From positions 1 through 64,000 of the forward strand of contig JAFGAL010000008.1 in assembly GCA_016933695.1 (NCBI GenBank): DNA of 64,000 nt, read 5' to 3'. Position 1 is the first letter of the stretch, and each line of letters opens with the position of its first letter. This DNA comes from Candidatus Zixiibacteriota bacterium (GTDB lineage: Bacteria; Zixibacteria; MSB-5A5; GN15; PGXB01). Below the pieces are notes generated by a model. It had not been told where the DNA came from. It saw only the letters and a program-made list of their open reading frames with translations, and ran no database searches. Below, piece by piece: positions 46,797 to 55,193 of this stretch. A program made the position numbers and the translations under genes.

Positions 46797-47807
46797 TTGA
46801 AACAGGTTTGTATCGTATTTCTGGCGTTGGTAGGACTGTTGACCGCAAACGGTTTGGCGCAACAAAGCCAACCGCCGAAACTGTCTATGGAAAAAGCCGG
46901 CAAGATTTCGGCTCCATCCGGTCAGATCGCATTCATCCGGGATAAAAACGTATGGGTCATGAACTGGGACGGCTCCAATCAACAGAAGCTGGTAACGGCG
47001 GAAAACGCCGATGGCAGACTGTCCTGGTCGCCCGACGGGAAACAGATCGCCTTCGTGCGGCAGGGATCGATCAATCTCCAGGGACCGAACAATCTCGGCG
47101 GCTTTCACAAGTTGTACGATGTGTTTGTTGCCTTCATGGACTCACTCGGACAAAACAGCAACTGGTGGCAACAGATAACCGACAACCTGGGTGGTCGGTA
47201 TCCGGAATGGCAACCCGACGGCAAGACGATCGTGTTTACCAATGATATGAATGCCAATTATGTCAATTCCGTATTTCCCAACTACCAGACCTGCGCGGTG
47301 AACATCGAAAGCGGAAAGGTGACGCCGTTTTTAAGCGATTTGGCGGATTCCACCGATCTGTATGCCATCATGCCGACGGTCGGTCCGGACAGTTTGTATG
47401 CGTTTGTCCTGTTTAACAAGATGACCCCCGCGGGGGTGATCATCTCACCGATCGACGTGAAAACGTTCGATGAAACGACCATCAGACAGAAATTCAAATC
47501 GATTCCCAAGGGATATGCCCCGGCCTGGTCACCGGACGGCAAGTGGCTGGCATATATCCTGAACGACATGTCGAACCAGGCAATATATATCACCACGCCG
47601 GATGCCGCGGAAACGTATTTTATCTACAAACCGCCGGTGAAACAAAATCTCCAGACCTATCCCCTTTCCTGGGCGTCGAACTCCCAATGGCTGACCTTCG
47701 GACTGTCGGACGGTTCGCTGTGGATTATCGATATAACCGGAAACGGACTCAAGCAGATTGTTCCGGCCGGCATGAACATCGCACCGGCCTGGTCTAAGCA
47801 TAAGTAA
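46797..47807 (+). CDS. Exported WD40-like (TolB-type) beta-propeller protein
   Basis: 336 residues from a TTG start. The signal peptide reads KQVCIVFLALVGLLTANGLAQ. Five WD40-like/PD40 blades follow: GRLSWSPDGKQIAFVR, RYPEWQPDGKTIVFTND, a divergent central blade, YAPAWSPDGKWLAYILND and YPLSWASNSQWLTFGLSDG, ending NIAPAWSKHK. TolB-type propellers bind periplasmic partners, but this lacks the N-terminal TolB domain, so Tol-Pal function is not implied. The TTG at 46797 is preferred over 46791 because AGGA then has 8-nt spacing and the signal peptide starts directly with Lys. It ends before a bidirectional terminator. Confidence 0.82.
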   Translation: MKQVCIVFLALVGLLTANGLAQQSQPPKLSMEKAGKISAPSGQIAFIRDKNVWVMNWDGSNQQKLVTAENADGRLSWSPDGKQIAFVRQGSINLQGPNNLGGFHKLYDVFVAFMDSLGQNSNWWQQITDNLGGRYPEWQPDGKTIVFTNDMNANYVNSVFPNYQTCAVNIESGKVTPFLSDLADSTDLYAIMPTVGPDSLYAFVLFNKMTPAGVIISPIDVKTFDETTIRQKFKSIPKGYAPAWSPDGKWLAYILNDMSNQAIYITTPDAAETYFIYKPPVKQNLQTYPLSWASNSQWLTFGLSDGSLWIIDITGNGLKQIVPAGMNIAPAWSKHK

Positions 47808-47824
47808 TGATCGGCGCTAGCCGT

Positions 47825-47855
47825 AAAAAAAACCCGCCGTCAGGCGGGTTTTTTT
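47825..47855. terminator. Bidirectional intrinsic terminator, TolB-like gene / pepA
   Basis: AAAAAAAACCCGCC-GTCA-GGCGGGTTTTTTT: a symmetrical stem with A- and T-runs between two converging genes. Confidence 0.93.
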
Positions 47856-47858
47856 ATG

Positions 47859-49346
47859 CTATACTTTTTTCCATTGCGATAACAGCTCCACCAGAAGCCG
47901 CATTCCGAATGCGGTATATCCCTTGGGTATGTAGGGTTTGCCGGACTCCTCGAGATCAACCGAGGCGATGTCGATATGTGCCCAGGGCCAGTCGCCGACT
48001 CCGCCGACTTCCAGAAACGCCGCCGCCGTGCATGATGTCGCCGGTTTGCCGCCGGAGTTTTTCAGATCGGCAACCGGGGATTTCATCCAGTCCCGGTAAT
48101 CGTCCCAGATCGGCATCGGCCAGACCCGCTCCCCGGTGGCGTCCGACGCTTCCCGAATACTTGCCTTGAGCTTGTCGTTGTTTCCCATCAACAAGGCCGC
48201 GGCATACCCGGTGATATACATGGCTCCCCCGGTCAGGGTGGCGATATCGATCACCGCCTGCGGATCGAATTCATTGGCGTAATCGAGCGCATCGATCAGA
48301 ATCAGCCGCCCCTCGGCATCGGTGTTGATGATTTCGACCGTTTTCCCCTTGCGGGATGTCAACACGTCCCCCGGTTTGAGGGCGGTGCCGGAGGGAAGGT
48401 TTTCCGCCAGCGGCAGAAGACCAACCACGTTGCGCTTGAGTCCCAGCCGCGCGGCGGTCACGATGGCCGCCAGCACGCATCCCGCACCGGTCATGTCGGA
48501 TCGCATATGATGCATGTCCAATCCCGGCTTCAGCGATATACCGCCGGCATCGAACGTAATCCCCTTGCCCACCAGTACGATCGGTTTGCCTTCGGTGGTG
48601 CCGGCATATTTCAGGACCAAAAATCTCGGCGGTTCGGTGGAACCGTTCGCAACACCGAGCAGGCAGTTCATCCGTTCCGCTTTGATCTGTTTTTCATCGA
48701 GAACGGTGCACGCAAATCCATGCATTTTCGCCAGGGCCGTTGCCTGCGATGCGAATTTTCGGGGGGTTAGGACATTGGCAGGCGTCCCGGACAGATCACG
48801 CGCCAACACCACCCCTTCGGCAATGATCAGTCCGCGTTCCGCCCCGCGAGTCAGTTTGTTGATACCGGTTTTCGCACCGGTACACAACAACAGACTGCCG
48901 GTGCTTTCGTTGTTGTTATCCGAGCTTTTAAACTGCGTGAAACGGTACTGCCCGAGGATAAATCCCTCGACCACTGCCTGAGCGATTTCCGCGGAGGCAT
49001 CGGCATCGAAATAAAACGCCACCGTCGCCGACTTGCGAACGGCCGTCAGGCGCGAAAGCACTCCCGCCGACCGCCGGTAGGTTTCATGATCGATTTTCTT
49101 TTTCTCGCCCAAACCCGCCAGGATCACCCGCTCGGCCGGCATTCTGGTCAGGGTATGGACGACTGCCGTCTGTCCCGGCTTTCCCTCGAATTCACCACTG
49201 GCATACACTTTTCCGATGCCGCCGTCAAGTATCCGGTCGAGCTCTTTGAGACTGCTCACCCGTTCGACAGGCGCTTCCGGACAGAATATCACCAGCGATG
49301 AGGTCGCAATATCCTTCAGTCCCGCTGTGTCAAACCGTAATTGCAT
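47859..49346 (-). CDS. pepA: Leucyl aminopeptidase (M17, PepA)
   Basis: 495 residues. M17 metal and catalytic motifs are intact: VGKGITFDAGGISLKPGLDM with the metal-binding Lys and Asp, HHMRSDMTGAGCVLAAI, NTDAEGRLILIDALDYA (the family signature) and ATLTGGAMYITGYAAALL. It removes N-terminal residues from peptides in the cytoplasm as a di-metal hexamer; PepA also binds DNA in enterobacteria, which cannot be assessed here. The N-terminal macro-like domain (residues ~1-160) is more divergent. It stands alone, followed by the terminator at 47825. Confidence 0.95.
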   Translation of the reverse strand: MQLRFDTAGLKDIATSSLVIFCPEAPVERVSSLKELDRILDGGIGKVYASGEFEGKPGQTAVVHTLTRMPAERVILAGLGEKKKIDHETYRRSAGVLSRLTAVRKSATVAFYFDADASAEIAQAVVEGFILGQYRFTQFKSSDNNNESTGSLLLCTGAKTGINKLTRGAERGLIIAEGVVLARDLSGTPANVLTPRKFASQATALAKMHGFACTVLDEKQIKAERMNCLLGVANGSTEPPRFLVLKYAGTTEGKPIVLVGKGITFDAGGISLKPGLDMHHMRSDMTGAGCVLAAIVTAARLGLKRNVVGLLPLAENLPSGTALKPGDVLTSRKGKTVEIINTDAEGRLILIDALDYANEFDPQAVIDIATLTGGAMYITGYAAALLMGNNDKLKASIREASDATGERVWPMPIWDDYRDWMKSPVADLKNSGGKPATSCTAAAFLEVGGVGDWPWAHIDIASVDLEESGKPYIPKGYTAFGMRLLVELLSQWKKV

Positions 49347-49480
49347 AAATCATCCCTTTGTCGTGCAATCAAATCATTGCATCAATGAGGTTTTTTCTTT
49401 CCCTGAGAATACGGGCTTTAACCGGGAGAAACAAGGTTTTTATTCGGGTGAAGATCAGGAACGAAAGACTGCGGACGCGA

Positions 49481-50800
49481 CTATTTACTGCGTCGCATGG
49501 GCTGATCGATATTTGCCAGGCGGGCTTTGATCTTCTCGTCGATATTCAGAATCCGCGATTTGTCAAAAAACTCCAGGTCATCGAGCATATTGACTTCGGA
49601 CAATTCTTCGATAACCGCCACGATTTTGCGAACAGCGATATCGAAAACGTCCAGCTCATGGGGCAACATTGCGGCGATGGCATTGCTGTCCCTGGTGTTC
49701 AGCGACATGCGCAGAATCTGGGAATGGCCGGAAATCTCCATCGCGGCATTGTTGATATAATGCGCCAACGTCGAGGTCGCCACCTGTTTGGCCTCGAGAA
49801 TGCCGCGTTCGCGCTCCTCGTTGAGAAGCCGACTGGTCAACTCCTGCCGTTCCTGAAACAGGCGCTGGAGCGACATATACGTGCAGAAGATTTCCTTGTT
49901 GGCGCGTGACAGGATGACCTCGAAGTCCTCGACCTCGATATCGATGGTTCGGGCAAAGGCCAGTGAATCCCGGATAATCGCGCCGGAGATATCCCCCAAC
50001 TGCTGTTCGTTGACTCCGAGTCGCCTGGCCATAAAGGTAATCTTGGTGATTTTCTCCTCGTAATCCGGGTTTTCATCTTCCATGATGACATCGCGCCCGA
50101 GCACCACCGCCAGACGAATGATGTCGTCAAGGCTTTTGTGGGGTTGACTGCCGTGAATATGATGATTACCGATTGCGGAAATCAGGTGTTCCGGTAAACA
50201 CCATTTCTGGGCGATCAGTTTCCCGACCTCTTCATGCGTGATGCCGAATTTCTGCCGTTCCGCCTGAAGCAGACTGCCGGACTGCCGGGCGTTGCGAATC
50301 ACCACCCGATACTCATCGAGATAATGATCCAGAAAATACAACAGCCCGATTTCAAGCAACAGGCCGCAGGTAAACGCGTCCTCCGGCGCCGGGTAATCGC
50401 AGGCCACCGCCAGTTTCCGGCAGGTCATGGCAGTTGTCACGAAACCGCCGTACAAGGCGTTGATGTCGATTTCCAGATCGCTTTTTAGACGATTGGCATT
50501 GAACAGCGATGCCGACAGGGCCAGACATTTGACGGTGGTCACCCCCATCACCATGATCGCCTGAGGAATGCTGTTGACGCGGTGGGTTAGCCCGTAGAAC
50601 GAGGAATTGGCAATCTTCAGCAATCGCCCGGTCAGGGCCGGATCACGGCGAATGATATCGGCCAGCGCCTCGAAGCTGATATCGTCCTTTCCGACCGATT
50701 CCAAAATCTCCAGGACGGCATCCGGCAACGCCAGCAAATCATTGCTGTGCGCAATCTGGCCCCGGATATCAGGTACGTTTACTGTCTTGGTCGTAGGCAT
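49481..50800 (-). CDS. HDOD-domain protein with C-terminal DHp-like helix, no ATPase domain
   Basis: 439 residues. Residues ~15-215 form an HDOD domain (RDPALTGRLLKIANSSFYGL, SIPQAIMVMGVTTVKCLAL, GKLIAQKWCLPEHLISAIGNHH), the HD-related module of signalling proteins. A linker and coiled coil follow, then a sequence like a histidine-kinase dimerisation helix (STLAHYINNAAMEISGHSQIL) with the phospho-His in place (H-x-x-N-N), but the protein ends ~85 residues later with no ATP-binding domain. It lies 45 nt downstream of the kinase-receiver hybrid, whose DHp lacks this His, suggesting they act together. There is no signal peptide or transmembrane helix, so it is cytoplasmic. Confidence 0.85.
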   Translation of the reverse strand: MPTTKTVNVPDIRGQIAHSNDLLALPDAVLEILESVGKDDISFEALADIIRRDPALTGRLLKIANSSFYGLTHRVNSIPQAIMVMGVTTVKCLALSASLFNANRLKSDLEIDINALYGGFVTTAMTCRKLAVACDYPAPEDAFTCGLLLEIGLLYFLDHYLDEYRVVIRNARQSGSLLQAERQKFGITHEEVGKLIAQKWCLPEHLISAIGNHHIHGSQPHKSLDDIIRLAVVLGRDVIMEDENPDYEEKITKITFMARRLGVNEQQLGDISGAIIRDSLAFARTIDIEVEDFEVILSRANKEIFCTYMSLQRLFQERQELTSRLLNEERERGILEAKQVATSTLAHYINNAAMEISGHSQILRMSLNTRDSNAIAAMLPHELDVFDIAVRKIVAVIEELSEVNMLDDLEFFDKSRILNIDEKIKARLANIDQPMRRSK

Positions 50801-50845
50801 AGTCTGCCTAATTAATCGGCAGAATTCAAGTAAATTTGAGAATGA

Positions 50846-53770
50846 TTACCTGTTTGGGGATGTCTTTTTAAGACGATTGATAGCATCCGACAGCTGTTCC
50901 AGGCGAAACGGCTTGTGCAAAACATAGTCGATACCGGAGTCGGTCAACTGCCGCTGGTCCAGTTCCACCCCCCAGCCGGTGATCAGGATAATCGGCGCAT
51001 TCGGGGACACCGCCTTGATGTGCCGCGCCAGTTCCAGACCGTTCATTTCCGGCATGGCGTAATCGACAATCACGATATCGGGCCGATGCTCCTGATACAG
51101 TGCCGCCCCCTTGCGACTGTCGCGGGTGGTGACGATCGTATACCCGAGCGACTGGCACATTGCCGCCAGCAGATCGAGAATCACCACCTGATCGTCGACC
51201 GCCAGAATGGTCAGTGGTCGCTCTGCCGGGATCTCATAATCGGCGTTTTTTGCTGCTGTTGTCAGCGGCAGGCGGAATGAATAGTACGACGGCACGCGGG
51301 AATACCGGTCGACCGCCGCCTCGCCGTGAAACGCCTGCAGGAGTTTCAACAGCGATGAATCCGCGATTTGGCCGGCCAACTGCTCCGGCGGAAGGTATCG
51401 GCCGAAACGCGCCACCGGTTCCACCGGCGGGAAATTTTTGCGATGCCGCGAAATGTCCAGATAGATCCGGTCTTCACGGGTGTACGTACTGATGGTGATA
51501 ATTTCATCCTCGCTGACACTCGCGGTAAAGACCTGACAGGCTTCGTTCAACAGGGCGATCAGGCTGTCGCGACGCATATCACTGTCGGGAATTTCTCCCA
51601 GCACCAGGTTGACCTCGAACGGTCGCCCGCCAATCATATGCAGATTGCCGGAAATGCTGTTCCTGGTGAAGATCGCGCGCACCACGTCGTTGAGATTGGC
51701 CGATTCCCCCTGTTTCGCGGCACCGGTATCGACCCCGAGAGTGATCCCGCGAAACCGTTTCGCCATCCGTTCCGTGGTCTTGAGCACTTCGGTCAGCGCG
51801 CCGCTGACATCGCCGGGGAGATTGGGTTCACGCTCTGCCAGCTGGCAATATCCGGCGATGGCCGACAAATCGTTGTTCACCTCGTTGATCAGTTGTTCGG
51901 GAACGGTCAATGGCGATGCGGTTGTCTCGCCCGACACCCGGTCGGCCACGGCGAGCAGTTCGATGCGAAGGTTAAGCAGGCCGACCAGCACCGTCAACAG
52001 CCGGTGCCGATCCTGATGTTCGGCGGTTTTCTCGCCAAAGCCGTACCAGGTGAGGATATAGTCGGTGCGATCATGGAATACAACCGGGTAGTCGCCCTGA
52101 AACGACGGTCGCTCCCGTTCACCGAAGAGTCGGCGAAGCGCGATACGATTTTCCTCATCGTACTCCGAGAGATTCTCCTCCACGGCCGTAACCGTTGCCA
52201 GTGCCTCAGGAATCCGGAGAATCGCCGTCTTGCCGGTTGTTCCTTCTCCCATCCCAAGCGATATCTCATGGACGTCCTCGCCGTTTCCTTTGGATTGCAC
52301 GACTTTGAATCGTCCATTGGCGCGGCGATACAGCAAAAGAACGTCCTCATCGGTGCAAATCTCAACGACATTGGCGAAAAACGCCGCGATATCATCGTCG
52401 GGACGGTCAAGCGATATCGACATTTTCAGAACGTCGGTAATGGCGTCGAATCCCCGCTTGTGCGTCGCACTCATGCCTTGCACACTGACGCCCTCGATGA
52501 TAATCGCCGCAACCGACGCCATCGTTTCGACCAGCCGCAAATCCTCGGGATGCAGTGTGATCGCGCCGGTGTTTTTGCGAAGCAGGATGGCGTTGTCGCC
52601 CTCGCCCACCGGGCAAAACACCGATGACCGCGCGATGAAGGCGTTGCCGTCGTCGCCGACACCCTCCTGATTGAGGATCACCGCCTTGCGCTTGTTGATC
52701 GCGCCGACCAACGCAGTCTTGAAGTTTTCGGAAAACTCGGCACGCGCCTTGGTCCCGCCATGCACCGTCAGCCGACCGTTGACCAGCCCCAGAAGCCAGA
52801 CCTCATCGGCCTCGGCCAGCCCCAGACACCGTTCCGTAAAAGCCGCCGGTGATAACATCCTGCCGGAGGACTCCAGCATCCGATGCAGGCGACGGGAAAA
52901 CTCCTGCCAGTACCGATTGCGCTGGGTAAGTTCATTGTCTTTGCGTTTGAGTTCGCGCGTCAGACGCGACACTTCGATTTTCTGCACCAGCCACTCCGCG
53001 ATCGGCGCGGTGATCTGCATGTATTCCCGCGTGTACCGCCTTTCCTCCGTCGAGAAAAACAACATCGCCCCCACCGCCCGCGTGCCGGATTTCAGCGGTG
53101 TCACCAGAATGGAACGATAGTTCGACGCCGCCAATTGCGCTTTCCCGCCGAGACTGCGGAAATCGCCGGTGATCATCGCGGTATCATCCTCGATTGCCTG
53201 GCTGACAATATTATGTCCGTAGGGATAGTACTCCAACAGCGCGATCTCTTCTTTTTTCAACCCGACCGCGGTCGCCAGAACGAATGTCCGTTTGTCGCGA
53301 TTGAACAAAAACACCGCCCCGGCCTGCTCGTCGAGTCCCGCCAGAAGACCTTTCAGCACCCGTTCCAGAAGTTCCATCATCGGATACGGATACCGGCTTT
53401 CCTGTTGCAGAGAATCGAGCAGTTTCAGTTTCTCGAGGTGATTGGCGACCTCGACATCGCGGTCCCCCCAGAAAGTGAAATACATGATCAGGCCCGTTAC
53501 AAACAGCACCGCCCCGGTCCCAAGCAGGACAAATTCCAATATGTCGATGTACGGATAGACGCCAGGCAAAAACCACAGGAGATATCCCGGCAAAGCCTGG
53601 ATAACATTGACCAGCGACGCACCGACAATAAATCCCGCCCCGGCATACAGTAAACCGCGTCCGCCGGCCTCGCGGCTGACGGAGACCTTCAGGCGGTAGA
53701 TGACAAAAATCGCGAGCGTGGTCACGATCAGGGTATACGCGATGGCAAGAATCAGTTGCATCATGTTCAT
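50846..53770 (-). CDS. Membrane GAF-containing degenerate histidine kinase with C-terminal receiver domain
   Basis: 974 residues. Three hydrophobic helices at the N-terminus (LILAIAYTLIVTTLAIFVIY; GLLYAGAGFIVGASLVNVI; VLLGTGAVLFVTGLIMYF), then at least two GAF-like domains (FVLATAVGLKKEEIALLE; VFCPVGEGDNAILLRKNT). The DHp-like helix reads INEVNNDLSAIAGYCQLAE: the phospho-accepting His of HE[IV]NN is Asn. The ATPase part lacks a recognisable G1 box (LDISRHRKNF). The receiver (~850-974) is intact: VDDQ, IVIVDYAMPEMNG with the phospho-Asp, and HKPF Lys. It may be a scaffold or phosphate acceptor rather than a kinase. It overlaps miaB by 4 nt and precedes the HDOD gene. Confidence 0.85.
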   Translation of the reverse strand: MNMMQLILAIAYTLIVTTLAIFVIYRLKVSVSREAGGRGLLYAGAGFIVGASLVNVIQALPGYLLWFLPGVYPYIDILEFVLLGTGAVLFVTGLIMYFTFWGDRDVEVANHLEKLKLLDSLQQESRYPYPMMELLERVLKGLLAGLDEQAGAVFLFNRDKRTFVLATAVGLKKEEIALLEYYPYGHNIVSQAIEDDTAMITGDFRSLGGKAQLAASNYRSILVTPLKSGTRAVGAMLFFSTEERRYTREYMQITAPIAEWLVQKIEVSRLTRELKRKDNELTQRNRYWQEFSRRLHRMLESSGRMLSPAAFTERCLGLAEADEVWLLGLVNGRLTVHGGTKARAEFSENFKTALVGAINKRKAVILNQEGVGDDGNAFIARSSVFCPVGEGDNAILLRKNTGAITLHPEDLRLVETMASVAAIIIEGVSVQGMSATHKRGFDAITDVLKMSISLDRPDDDIAAFFANVVEICTDEDVLLLYRRANGRFKVVQSKGNGEDVHEISLGMGEGTTGKTAILRIPEALATVTAVEENLSEYDEENRIALRRLFGERERPSFQGDYPVVFHDRTDYILTWYGFGEKTAEHQDRHRLLTVLVGLLNLRIELLAVADRVSGETTASPLTVPEQLINEVNNDLSAIAGYCQLAEREPNLPGDVSGALTEVLKTTERMAKRFRGITLGVDTGAAKQGESANLNDVVRAIFTRNSISGNLHMIGGRPFEVNLVLGEIPDSDMRRDSLIALLNEACQVFTASVSEDEIITISTYTREDRIYLDISRHRKNFPPVEPVARFGRYLPPEQLAGQIADSSLLKLLQAFHGEAAVDRYSRVPSYYSFRLPLTTAAKNADYEIPAERPLTILAVDDQVVILDLLAAMCQSLGYTIVTTRDSRKGAALYQEHRPDIVIVDYAMPEMNGLELARHIKAVSPNAPIILITGWGVELDQRQLTDSGIDYVLHKPFRLEQLSDAINRLKKTSPNR

Positions 53771-55071
53771 TTCACCGGTTCGCCGTGCAGGGTCCAGCTA
53801 TCTGCAGTAATAACGTTGACCTTCTGTATGGTTCCAATATATTCCGGCCCGGCTTTAAAAAGCAAGGTCTTATTTCCTTCGGTTTTGCCTTTTACCACGG
53901 ATGGATCGCGGCGGGAAACCCCGTCGACCAGCACCTCCCGCACCAGGCCGACCTCTTCCTGGTTCTTTTCATACGAAACGGTCTTCTGCAGTGTGATCAG
54001 CTCGGTCAGGCGTCGGATTTTCTCCGGCTCGGGAACATCGTCGATCAGGCGCGCCGCGGCGGTTCCCTCGCGCACCGAATAGCGGAACATGAACGACGAA
54101 TCATAACGAATCTCGCGCACCGCATCGAGCGTCATCCGGAATTCCTCCTCGGTTTCCGACGGGAATCCGACAATCAAATCGGTCGTGATCGAGATATCCG
54201 GAACCACCTCGCGAAGGGTGCGCACGCGGTCATGATAATGCGCGAAGGTATACCCCCGCCCCATTTTTTGCAGAATCCGGTCCGAGCCGGACTGCAGCGG
54301 CAGATGAAAATGCGTCATCATTTTCGGTTCCGTCGCCAGCACTTCAATCAACTTGTCCGACAGGTCTTTGGGATGCGAGGTCATGAATCGAATCCGACGG
54401 ATATCCGTCTGCGATGCGACCGCTTTCAGTAAATCGGCGAAATCCGAATCGCCGTCCCGATACGAGTTCACGTTCTGCCCCAGCAGTGTCACTTCCAGCA
54501 CGCCATCGGCGACAAAATCGCGCACCTGTCCGACAATGCGGTCCACCGGATAGGACCGCTCCCGGCCGCGCACGTACGGTACGATACAATACGTGCAGAA
54601 ATTGTCGCACCCGCGCGAGATCGTCACGAACGCGCTGTACGGACTGTCGCGTTCCGGCACAATGCCGTCGATATGCTCATAGCCGAAATCGGTGTGAATC
54701 GACGGGATCGGTTCACCATTGGCAAGATACCCCGGCAGTTCATACAACCGGTCGGTGCCCAGCACGAAATCGACATACGGCGCGCGTTCGAGAATTTCAT
54801 CGCCCATCCTCTGCGCCATACACCCGACCACGGCGATTTTAACGCCGTTGCGACGTTTGATCGCAAGCAACTCCCCCAGCCTCCCGAACACGCGATCCTC
54901 GGCCTTCTGCCGCACCGAACAGGTGTTGAGAATAATCACCTCGGCGTCCTGTTCGGTCTCCACCGCCCGGTATCCGTGGGCATTGAGAATCGCCGCCAGC
55001 ACGCCTGAATCGGCGAGATTCATCTGACAACCGAACGTGACAATTTTATACGTGCCGTTTTTCAATACCAT
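53767..55071 (-). CDS. miaB: tRNA-2-methylthio-N6-dimethylallyladenosine synthase MiaB
   Basis: 434 residues with three MiaB domains. UPF0004 with Cys ligands (TFGCQMNLADSG, LNTCSVRQKAEDRVFGRLGEL, VVGCMAQRMG), radical SAM with CxxxCxxC (SRGCDNFCTYCIVPYVRGRERSY) and a C-terminal TRAM (VREVLVDGVSRRDPS, TVITADSWTLHG-like end). RGRERS and FCTYCIVP distinguish it from RimO. It adds the methylthio group to i6A37 of tRNAs reading UNN codons. Two 4Fe-4S clusters are expected. The start is uncertain: ATG 55071, or TTG 55065 with AAGG at 8-nt spacing. The stop overlaps the kinase-receiver hybrid start (ATGA). Confidence 0.95.
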   Translation of the reverse strand: MVLKNGTYKIVTFGCQMNLADSGVLAAILNAHGYRAVETEQDAEVIILNTCSVRQKAEDRVFGRLGELLAIKRRNGVKIAVVGCMAQRMGDEILERAPYVDFVLGTDRLYELPGYLANGEPIPSIHTDFGYEHIDGIVPERDSPYSAFVTISRGCDNFCTYCIVPYVRGRERSYPVDRIVGQVRDFVADGVLEVTLLGQNVNSYRDGDSDFADLLKAVASQTDIRRIRFMTSHPKDLSDKLIEVLATEPKMMTHFHLPLQSGSDRILQKMGRGYTFAHYHDRVRTLREVVPDISITTDLIVGFPSETEEEFRMTLDAVREIRYDSSFMFRYSVREGTAAARLIDDVPEPEKIRRLTELITLQKTVSYEKNQEEVGLVREVLVDGVSRRDPSVVKGKTEGNKTLLFKAGPEYIGTIQKVNVITADSWTLHGEPVK

Positions 55072-55100
55072 TGCCTTAGTATACTAATCATTTCATCAGT

Positions 55101-55129
55101 ATAATACGAGAGCAATAAACGATTTGCAA
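55101..55129 (-). promoter_or_regulatory. Predicted sigma70 promoter for miaB
   Basis: Minus strand: TTGCAA (55124-55129), exactly 17 nt, TATTAT (55101-55106), about 30 nt before the ATG. It probably drives miaB, the hybrid kinase and the HDOD gene. Confidence 0.6.
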
Positions 55130-55152
55130 TGTAATATGAAATATTAGGAACG

Positions 55153-55176
55153 ACGGCGGGCCGTTCGACCCGCCGT
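55153..55176 (-). terminator. Hairpin after the M1 peptidase gene
   Basis: A perfect 8-bp GC stem ACGGCGGG/CCCGCCGT with an 8-nt loop, 18 nt past the stop. The following minus-strand bases (CGTTCC) are not T-rich, so intrinsic termination is uncertain. Confidence 0.5.
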
Positions 55177-55193
55177 GGTATTTATGGTTTTTC

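Noticed and set aside
51368-52627. 419-aa plus-strand ORF
   Set aside because: Antisense shadow of the kinase-receiver hybrid.
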